NCBI GenBank assembly: GCA_964620125.1
Contig: CAZUGQ010000032.1
Coordinates: 1-19,452 of the forward strand
Direction: 5' to 3'
DNA: 19,452 nt
Source: OLB6 sp964620125
GTDB taxonomy: Bacteria > Bacteroidota > Ignavibacteria > Kapaibacteriales > Kapaibacteriaceae
The first letter of the stretch is position 1; each line of letters starts with the position of its first letter. Below are positions 13,951 to 19,452 of this stretch, one piece after another. The position numbers were made by a program, and so were the translations under genes. The notes beneath the pieces are model-generated. The model saw only the letters and a list, made by a program, of their open reading frames with translations, ran no database searches and was not told the origin of the DNA.

Positions 13951-14466
13951 ATGACACGCATTCTGCTCACCCTGTTTTGTGTAGGCATCATTGCCGATGT
14001 TTCGGCCCAGGCGCAATCATTCAAAGCAGCCTTTGTTAATACGGAAACCATCATCAAGGAGCTGCCTGAAGCGCAGGCTGCTTCTAAGTCCATTGACGAC
14101 GTAGGACAGAAGATTCGCGACACGCTGCAGCTCATGCAGCGGGAGTTTGAAGAACGAGTGATGAACTACCGCAAGCAGGAAAGCATGATGACAGCCGAAG
14201 CGCGAGCCAAGGAGGAAGAGAGCATCAACAGTCTGCGCACTCGGTTTCTTCAATATCAGGAAGCGAAGACAGCCGAAGTTCAAGCCATGCGTGAAAGCTT
14301 TCTCAAGCCGATTCGTGAGAAGGTGCAGGCAGCCATCGATGCCATTGCAAAGGAAGAGAAGCTCAACATGGTTCTGGACAAGGTTGCTGGAATAGTGTTG
14401 TACTCCGAAGACAAGGCCGACATTACCTACAAGGTGTTGGACAGAATGAAGCGCGGAGACAAGTAA
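13951..14466 (+). CDS. OmpH/Skp-family periplasmic chaperone 1
   Basis: Skp-type holdase that binds unfolded outer-membrane proteins in the periplasm before BamA inserts them. From the ATG at 13951 the product has 171 residues. The signal peptide MTRILLTLFCVGIIADVSAQ is followed by the OmpH core: a short strand (FKAAFVNTETIIKELPEAQ), a long charged helical hairpin (about 45-130), and a closing segment (LNMVLDKVAGIVLYSEDKADIT) matching the C-terminal strand region. The frame is open further upstream into bamA, but the signal peptide fixes this start. It lies 40 bp after bamA; no strong Shine-Dalgarno is seen. A second family member follows immediately. Confidence 0.93.
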   Translation: MTRILLTLFCVGIIADVSAQAQSFKAAFVNTETIIKELPEAQAASKSIDDVGQKIRDTLQLMQREFEERVMNYRKQESMMTAEARAKEEESINSLRTRFLQYQEAKTAEVQAMRESFLKPIREKVQAAIDAIAKEEKLNMVLDKVAGIVLYSEDKADITYKVLDRMKRGDK

Positions 14467-14493
14467 TACATCAAACACAAGCTACCGCGCTTC

Positions 14494-15282
14494 GTGATCA
14501 AACACAGCGCATCACGACTCACGAACCAACACGTTCACCCATTGAAGCTCACTCTTTCACTCCTGCTTTTGGTAACGACTGCTGTTTGCACGCAGGCGCA
14601 AAAGATTGGCTACGTTTCAACAGATGCCATCACATCCAAGTATGAGCCATACCTGATGGCTCAGCAAAGGCTGGATCAGATGGTTGAAGAGTGGAAGGCT
14701 GAGATCGAACAGATGCAGAAGGACATCGAAGGATACGAGTTGGAGATGAAGAAGAACCGACTCATCTGGAGCGATCAGGAACGTGAGCAGCATCAGCGAG
14801 AGCTGGATGACAAGCGACGAAATCGTGAGAAGAGAGCACGCGAAGTGTTCGAACCAGGTGGGCTGTACGATCGGGAAGTAGAGTCCATGATGAAAGGAAT
14901 CTGGGACAAGGTGTACCTGGGAATACAGCAGGCCGCAGCTGCCGAAGGGTATGATATCGTTTGGGACAAAAGTTCCGATCCCCTCGTGTATGTAAACCCC
15001 AAGTACGACCTTACTGTGAAGGTTATGAAGGTGTTGGGCATCAATGCAGATTCGCTCGAAAAGAAGCAGAGTGAGGTTATTGATAGTGACCCACGAAATC
15101 AGCAGAAACGTGAAACGCGTTCCCGATCTTCGCGTCGGCGCTCCACATCAAAAACGGATCCATCAACCGACCCAACATCTACACCAGCCCCCTCCAATAA
15201 CCCCGGCAACCTCCCTCCGATACCATTACCCACGCCAGAGGCAGCCGATACATCCAGAACCGAAGAAGACGTACCACGGTAA
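14494..15282 (+). CDS. OmpH/Skp-family periplasmic chaperone 2 with long Pro/Ser/Thr tail
   Basis: A second Skp-like protein of up to 262 residues. After a signal sequence (LTLSLLLLVTTAVCTQAQ) comes the family opening KIGYVSTDAITSKYEP, a long charged helical arm (about 65-130), and the closing GYDIVWDKSSDPLVYVNPKYDLT. Beyond about residue 195 a roughly 65-residue disordered tail rich in Arg/Ser, then Pro/Thr/Asn, is added; this is absent from Skp and the sister protein. The start is uncertain: GTG at 14494 gives a long n-region, while TTG at 14542 gives a compact signal peptide MKLTLSLLLL. The stop overlaps the lpxD start by one base. The tail might interact with peptidoglycan or BamA, but that is speculation. 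Confidence 0.9.
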   Translation: MIKHSASRLTNQHVHPLKLTLSLLLLVTTAVCTQAQKIGYVSTDAITSKYEPYLMAQQRLDQMVEEWKAEIEQMQKDIEGYELEMKKNRLIWSDQEREQHQRELDDKRRNREKRAREVFEPGGLYDREVESMMKGIWDKVYLGIQQAAAAEGYDIVWDKSSDPLVYVNPKYDLTVKVMKVLGINADSLEKKQSEVIDSDPRNQQKRETRSRSSRRRSTSKTDPSTDPTSTPAPSNNPGNLPPIPLPTPEAADTSRTEEDVPR

Positions 15283-16370
15283 TGTCAGCCACACACACCA
15301 TTTCCTTCAGTCTGCCAGAGCTTGCAGACTTTGTTAACGGCGAACTCATCGGTTCTGGCGGAGTGATTACCGGTGTAAACCGGATAGACATGGCCGGCAA
15401 TGCGGAAGCCACCTTCCTGAGTAGCGAGCAATACCTGAAGTTCTTGCCTGTTTGCAAGGCTGGTGTTGTACTCATTAATGCATCGTTATGGAAAGGGGCT
15501 CAGGCAAGTACTTCGGACGGACCGGCGAACGGTACACATCCACCACTGATTGTAGTTCCAGACGCCTATCGGTCATTCGTGAAGGTGATGCAACGGTTTT
15601 TCCCTCCGCTCACCATGACGCCTGGCCTGCGCCACCCCTCTGCCGTTATTCATCCAGACGCACACGTGCACCCCAGTGCATGCATCGGTCCCGGCTGTAC
15701 CATCGACGAAGGATGCGTGATTGGTGAACGTGTGATGGTGTATGCAAACGTGAGTCTTTATGCCAACGTTGTCGTCTGCGCCGATACCGTGATACATGCA
15801 AATGTTGTGTGCGGTGCCGGCACTCGCATCGGTGAACGATGCATCATCCAACCCGGTGCGGTGCTCGGGGCTGATGGGTTTGGTTTTTTTGAGAATCCCG
15901 ACGGCTCCTTCGAGAAAATTCCCCAGGTGGGAACCGTTGTCCTTGGCAATGATGTAGAGGTTGGAGCCAACACAACCATCGACCGTGCAGCCGTTGGCCA
16001 AACAGTTATTGGCAACGGTGTTAAGCTGGACAACCTCATTCATATCGCGCACGGCGTGAAGGTGGGAGATCATACGGCCATGGCTGCACAAGCTGGAGTT
16101 AGTGGCAGCACCGTTCTTGGCAAGCGCAATCGCATTGCTGGGCAGGTAGGCGTGGTTGGCCACATCACTACTACCGACGATGTGATTGTGGAAGCACAGT
16201 CGGGCTTGTCGAAAAGTGTAACAACACCGGGTGCGTACTTTGGCTCGCCTGCTAAAGAACATCGCACAGCACTCAGGATGGAAGCGGCACTGCGGCAACT
16301 ACCAGATCTGCTACGGGAGGTGAGAGAATTGCAACGAGTAGTTGCCGAACTCAAGGAACGAACAGAATGA
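15282..16370 (+). CDS. lpxD: UDP-3-O-acylglucosamine N-acyltransferase LpxD
   Basis: Third step of lipid A synthesis: transfers a 3-hydroxyacyl chain from acyl carrier protein to the 2-amino group of UDP-3-O-acyl-glucosamine. The 362-residue product has the LpxD N-terminal uridine-binding domain (about 8-110, FSLPELADFVNGEL...ADIM-like core). A left-handed beta-helix of hexapeptide repeats follows (about 120-320), with GADGFGF and the NLIHIAHGVKVGDH motif, where His257 corresponds to the catalytic histidine. A C-terminal helix (LRMEAALRQLPDLLREV) forms the trimer cap. Start and stop overlap the neighbours by 1 and 4 bp. Length and motifs are normal. Confidence 0.96.
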   Translation: MSATHTISFSLPELADFVNGELIGSGGVITGVNRIDMAGNAEATFLSSEQYLKFLPVCKAGVVLINASLWKGAQASTSDGPANGTHPPLIVVPDAYRSFVKVMQRFFPPLTMTPGLRHPSAVIHPDAHVHPSACIGPGCTIDEGCVIGERVMVYANVSLYANVVVCADTVIHANVVCGAGTRIGERCIIQPGAVLGADGFGFFENPDGSFEKIPQVGTVVLGNDVEVGANTTIDRAAVGQTVIGNGVKLDNLIHIAHGVKVGDHTAMAAQAGVSGSTVLGKRNRIAGQVGVVGHITTTDDVIVEAQSGLSKSVTTPGAYFGSPAKEHRTALRMEAALRQLPDLLREVRELQRVVAELKERTE

Positions 16371-17767
16371 GCAAACGTCAGCGCACGCTTGCCGGTGAAG
16401 CAACACTCTCGGGCATTGGTCTTCACACTGGCAATTCCTCTACCATGACCATCAAGCCTGGTGCAGAAAACACAGGCTACGTGTTCGTTCGCACGGACAT
16501 TGAAGGCTCGCCGGAGATCCCAGCCCTTGTTGAAAATGTGATTAGCCTTGCGCGCGGAACTACCATCGCCGTGGGCGAAGCCACAGTACACACTGTTGAG
16601 CACGTACTGGCAGCTCTTGTGGGCATGGGGGTTGACAACTGCCGGATCGAACTCACGAACAACGAACCTCCCGTTGGTGATGGGTCGTCCCTGCCGTATG
16701 TACAGCTTGTTCAACAGACAGGCGTGCTGGAGCAGAATGCACTACGGCGTGAGCTGGTGATCGGCGATACACTGCGGTACGTTGACGAGCAGCGAGGTAC
16801 GGAAATCGTTGCCTTACCAAACCCCGAATATCGGGTAACGGTGATGGTAGACTATAACAACCCGGCTCTGGGTAGTCAGCATACGGGTTTATTCAACCTC
16901 GAAGAAGAGTTCGTTAAGGAGTTTGCACCAGCACGAACATTCTGCTTCCTACACGAAGTTGAAATGTTGTACGAAGCGGGTCTGATCAAAGGTGGCAATC
17001 TTGAAAATGCCATCGTGATCATTGATGATGATGTTTCACCGGAAGAACTGCAAGCAAAGCTTGCGAAGTTTAATATTCAGGGGAACAGCCTGCTTGGGTC
17101 CGGCTCCACGTCGCAACACCTTCGATTCAGAAACGAACCCGCCCGCCACAAGCTGCTCGATATGATCGGCGATCTTGCTCTCGTTGGAGCACGAATACGT
17201 GGTCAGTTGCTTGCTGCTCGTCCAGGTCATGCTGCCAACATCGAATTCGCGCGCATCCTGCGCTCCGAATTGCTCAAGCAGGCGGCTAACCAGCGTTACG
17301 TGATGCCGGATACGTCGGCTACGAAGTTGAACATTCAGGACATCCTCAGGGTCATGCCTCACCGCTACCCCATGCTCATGGTAGACAGGGTAGTCGAGGT
17401 AGATAATGATGCGAAACGTATCGTGGCTTTGAAGAACATCTCCATCAACGAGCCTCAGTTCAACGGACATTTTCCAGGCCGCCCGATTTTTCCTGGAGTC
17501 CTCATTACCGAGGCGATGGCTCAAGCGGGATGTATGCTGCTGTTGTCCAATGGTATAGACGCTTCCAAAAACCTCGTGCTCTTTACTGGCATGAATAATG
17601 TGAGATTCCGCCGAGAGGTGGTGCCAGGTGATCAACTCATTCTTGATGTAACGCTAACGCGATTCCGTATGAACGTGGTACACCTTATTGCAAAGGCCTA
17701 TGTTGCCGGGCATTTGGCCGCAGAAGCCGAACTGTCGGCGGCCGTCGTCAATCGCGAGGTTGCATGA
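16367..17767 (+). CDS. Fused LpxC deacetylase / FabZ dehydratase
   Basis: Bifunctional protein of 466 residues. Residues 1 to about 312 are LpxC, the zinc deacetylase that commits UDP-3-O-acyl-GlcNAc to lipid A. Its zinc ligands His79, His261 and Asp265 and catalytic Glu78 are visible in HTVEHVLAAL and RHKLLDMIGD. Residues from about 320 are FabZ, the 3-hydroxyacyl-ACP dehydratase of fatty acid synthesis, with MPHRYPMLMVDR and the catalytic His368 in GHFPGRPIFPG, plus Glu382. The fusion is characteristic of Bacteroidota and Chlorobi. It places the competing use of 3-hydroxyacyl-ACP (lipid A versus fatty acids) in one polypeptide. ATGA overlaps link it to lpxD upstream and lpxA downstream. Confidence 0.97.
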   Translation: MSKRQRTLAGEATLSGIGLHTGNSSTMTIKPGAENTGYVFVRTDIEGSPEIPALVENVISLARGTTIAVGEATVHTVEHVLAALVGMGVDNCRIELTNNEPPVGDGSSLPYVQLVQQTGVLEQNALRRELVIGDTLRYVDEQRGTEIVALPNPEYRVTVMVDYNNPALGSQHTGLFNLEEEFVKEFAPARTFCFLHEVEMLYEAGLIKGGNLENAIVIIDDDVSPEELQAKLAKFNIQGNSLLGSGSTSQHLRFRNEPARHKLLDMIGDLALVGARIRGQLLAARPGHAANIEFARILRSELLKQAANQRYVMPDTSATKLNIQDILRVMPHRYPMLMVDRVVEVDNDAKRIVALKNISINEPQFNGHFPGRPIFPGVLITEAMAQAGCMLLLSNGIDASKNLVLFTGMNNVRFRREVVPGDQLILDVTLTRFRMNVVHLIAKAYVAGHLAAEAELSAAVVNREVA

Positions 17768-18555
17768 GCACGTTGATTCACCCGACTGCTGTTGTTGATC
17801 CGCAGGCTCACATTGCCGATGATGTGTACATCGGACCGTTCTGCGTTGTGGATGCCGACGTAGAGATCGGTCCCAGAACACGATTGGCTTCGCACGTCAT
17901 GCTGGGCCGCGGAACTCGCTTGGGTGCGGACGTACATGTGTATACAAGTGCCGTGATTGGCTCCGATCCGCAGGACCTCAAGTATGCCGGTGAAGCTACA
18001 GAGGTGCACATCGGAGATAGAACGGTTGTGCGCGAGTTCGCCACTGTTAACCGAGGAACGGTGGCATCGGGTAAAACAGTGGTTGGCAGTGATGTGCTGC
18101 TCATGTCGTACGTACACATAGCGCACGACTGCGTGATTGGCGATCGCTGTATCCTTGCCAACGCAGTTCAGCTTGGTGGTCATGTTACTATTGGCGATTG
18201 GGTTGTGATTGGCGGTGTTACTGCCGTTCATCAGTTCGTGAGCATCGGCGATCATTCAATGGTTGGTGGCGCACGGGGAGTTACCAAGGATATACCGCCC
18301 TACACGCTTGCAAGCCGGGAGCCACTCGTTGTGGAAGGTTTGAACGTGGTTGGATTGCGCAGGCGCGGATTCACCGACCAGGAGATTGACGAGCTGGATG
18401 AGTTTTACCGCATGCTCTATCGATCTGGCCTCAATATCACCGATGCCCTGGCGGCATACGAAGCAGAACACCCCACAGTAAACGGACATGCCGAAAACTG
18501 CATACGCTTCATTCGTTCAAGCAAGCGGGGCATCGTTCGTATGTACGGCTCCTGA
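17764..18555 (+). CDS. lpxA: UDP-N-acetylglucosamine O-acyltransferase LpxA
   Basis: First step of lipid A synthesis: O-acylation of UDP-GlcNAc by 3-hydroxyacyl-ACP. The 263-residue protein is a left-handed beta-helix of hexapeptide repeats (about 4-185) with the diagnostic SYVHIAHDCVIGD, where His121 is the catalytic base. Other conserved stretches are IGSDPQDLKYAGE and GGVTAVHQFVSIG, followed by a helical C-terminal domain from about 190 (GLNVVGLRRRGF). Length and motifs are standard. It overlaps lpxC-fabZ by 4 bp (ATGA). It is the last lipid A gene here; lpxB does not follow. Confidence 0.97.
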   Translation: MSTLIHPTAVVDPQAHIADDVYIGPFCVVDADVEIGPRTRLASHVMLGRGTRLGADVHVYTSAVIGSDPQDLKYAGEATEVHIGDRTVVREFATVNRGTVASGKTVVGSDVLLMSYVHIAHDCVIGDRCILANAVQLGGHVTIGDWVVIGGVTAVHQFVSIGDHSMVGGARGVTKDIPPYTLASREPLVVEGLNVVGLRRRGFTDQEIDELDEFYRMLYRSGLNITDALAAYEAEHPTVNGHAENCIRFIRSSKRGIVRMYGS

Positions 18556-18580
18556 CGGGTGCATTGAGTAGCGTTGCTCC

Positions 18581-19318
18581 ATGCTGATCGTCCCAGACTT
18601 TCTACCTCCGGTTGCAAATCCGTTCGAAGCCAGGATTGGCAGCATGTGGCAGGCCGATGATGAACGGCTTCGGCTGGACATCGGAACGGAACTCGACCTG
18701 TTGCTGATTCCCGCGGATAGTGCCGAATCAGGTTGGCGGCTTGGTGTAGACTTCATGACGTGGACTCGCCTTCGCTCCGAAGGCAACTTCAAGTTTCCGG
18801 TTGAAACCATTGACTACTGGTTTGGTCTTCACGCATGCTACATGATGGAAGGGGGCTTTGGCATGCGTGCCCGCATAGCCCACATCTCGTCGCATCTTGC
18901 TGATGGCCTTGCCGATACCGTCGGCACCATTGCACCACAGCCATTCGTGTACAGCCGAGAATTCATCGAACTTCTTGGCGGGTACTCGCTGGGGTGGTTC
19001 CGTCCGTACGCTGGCATCACCTATGTATGGTCAACAAAACCAGATAATCCCAATCCTCTCATCCCCGAAGCAGGTCTTGACGTTCGCATACCCATTAGCG
19101 GTCCATGGTGGCTTGTTGGCGGTTATGACTTTCGACTGGTGGGAGTCGACGATGTGTATGTGGGAGCCAATGCAAGTCAGCTTGGGGTTAAACTCGAAAC
19201 GTGGAATGGCACCGGCTTGTTATTGAGCCTTTATGGCTATAGTGGTCGGAGCATGCACGGAATGTTCTATACAACGACCGACGCATACCTTGCCGTGGGC
19301 TTCCAGGTTGTGTGGTAG
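18581..19318 (+). CDS. DUF1207-like outer-membrane barrel protein lacking a signal peptide
   Basis: A 245-residue protein with outer-membrane barrel character: alternating strands, many Gly/Tyr/Trp, and a terminal strand YLAVGFQVVW ending in an aromatic. The opening VPDFLPPVANPFEARIG, the HISSHLAD segment and the SREFIELLGGY segment match the pattern I recall for DUF1207 proteins (a pattern call, not searched). The frame begins at the mature-like sequence. An in-frame TAG at 18569-18571, only 10 bp upstream, rules out a longer version, and no signal peptide is encoded. It follows lpxA by 25 bp. Either export uses another route, or the gene has lost its N-terminus, possibly when it arrived behind lpxA. 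Confidence 0.7.
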   Translation: MLIVPDFLPPVANPFEARIGSMWQADDERLRLDIGTELDLLLIPADSAESGWRLGVDFMTWTRLRSEGNFKFPVETIDYWFGLHACYMMEGGFGMRARIAHISSHLADGLADTVGTIAPQPFVYSREFIELLGGYSLGWFRPYAGITYVWSTKPDNPNPLIPEAGLDVRIPISGPWWLVGGYDFRLVGVDDVYVGANASQLGVKLETWNGTGLLLSLYGYSGRSMHGMFYTTTDAYLAVGFQVVW

Positions 19319-19341
19319 AGCTCTGCTAGGGTGATGCCAAC

Positions 19342-19452
19342 CTACGGGCCGATGAGCACTTTGTGAACGTGTGGTACGGCTTGAATCGCTTGTGTGTGGA
19401 CGATAAGGGCATATAGTCTTTGTGGCATACCACCCGTTCGGACTTCTATACG
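19342..19452 (-). CDS. Possible C-terminal fragment of a gene running off the window edge
   Basis: The minus-strand frame is open from the window edge to a TAG at 19342-19344, encoding 36 residues. The pattern LYALIVHTQ...HVHKVLIGP resembles the final beta strands of C-terminal sorting domains common in this lineage (aromatic-Tyr strand, turn, then K(V/I)(L/V)(V/I) near the end). The fragment is too short to judge, and the open frame may be chance. If real, it converges on the barrel gene. Confidence 0.25.
   Translation of the reverse strand, partial: RIEVRTGGMPQRLYALIVHTQAIQAVPHVHKVLIGP

Noticed and set aside
15573..16298. 241-codon minus-strand frame inside lpxD, and similar long shadows in pheT (3077-3619) and lpxC-fabZ (17036-17635)
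   Set aside because: All lie opposite genes with intact family motifs, and the products are His/Cys- or Arg/Ser-rich without recognisable domains.
19414..19422. TAGTCTTTG near the window end as a plus-strand promoter
   Set aside because: It has one base too many between TA and TTTG, and the gene it would serve lies outside the window.

Overview
This 19.5-kb window is chromosomal core DNA from a Gram-negative bacterium of the Bacteroidota/Chlorobi superphylum. My best guess is a Chlorobi/Ignavibacteria/Kapabacteria-type lineage rather than a classical Bacteroides. The reasons are a fused LpxC-FabZ gene, a tiny AURKAIP1/COX24-type ribosomal protein gene, paired OmpH/Skp genes beside BamA, mostly weak Shine-Dalgarno sequences, and several promoters of the Bacteroidota form TTG-N19/20-TAnnTTTG. 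Species placement is inference; the promoter and gene-content signals are directly visible. No IS element, phage gene or CRISPR array is visible.

Layout. 1-196 holds the terminator of an initiator tRNA gene (197-269, minus) but no gene; the tRNA has a textbook Bacteroidota promoter. 361-1122 (minus) is an unrecognised lipoprotein-like membrane protein. 1217-1702 (plus) is a small outer-membrane barrel-like ORF that lacks a clear signal peptide. 1848-6114 (plus) is a tight operon: pheT, two tandem paralogous coiled-coil genes, and zapA. It is followed by a structured, probably non-coding segment (about 6204-6460) and then rny (RNase Y, 6477-8042). 8008-9215 (minus) is a two-gene module of unrecognised membrane proteins that converges on rny. 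9456-10526 (minus) is an operon of an HU/IHF protein, a TPR protein and a 31-residue bS22/mS38-like ribosomal protein, with a clear promoter and terminator.

10727-18555 (plus) is an envelope-biogenesis run: uppS (undecaprenyl diphosphate synthase), bamA, two ompH/skp genes, lpxD, lpxC-fabZ and lpxA. Stops and starts overlap by 1-14 bp at most junctions. It combines the lipid carrier for wall and polysaccharide synthesis, outer-membrane protein insertion with its periplasmic chaperones, and the first acylation and deacetylation steps of lipid A. A DUF1207-like barrel gene without a signal peptide follows (18581-19318). The window ends in what may be the tail of a minus-strand gene.

Most interesting points: (1) a perfect 26-bp inverted repeat (REPIN-like) inserted in frame in pheT, encoding four VPGT units; (2) duplicated ZapB-like coiled-coil genes between pheT and zapA; (3) a candidate structured RNA between zapA and rny, in the position of 6S RNA in other bacteria; (4) a nine-G tract abutting a start codon; (5) a 9-bp inverted repeat symmetrically framing the HU promoter.
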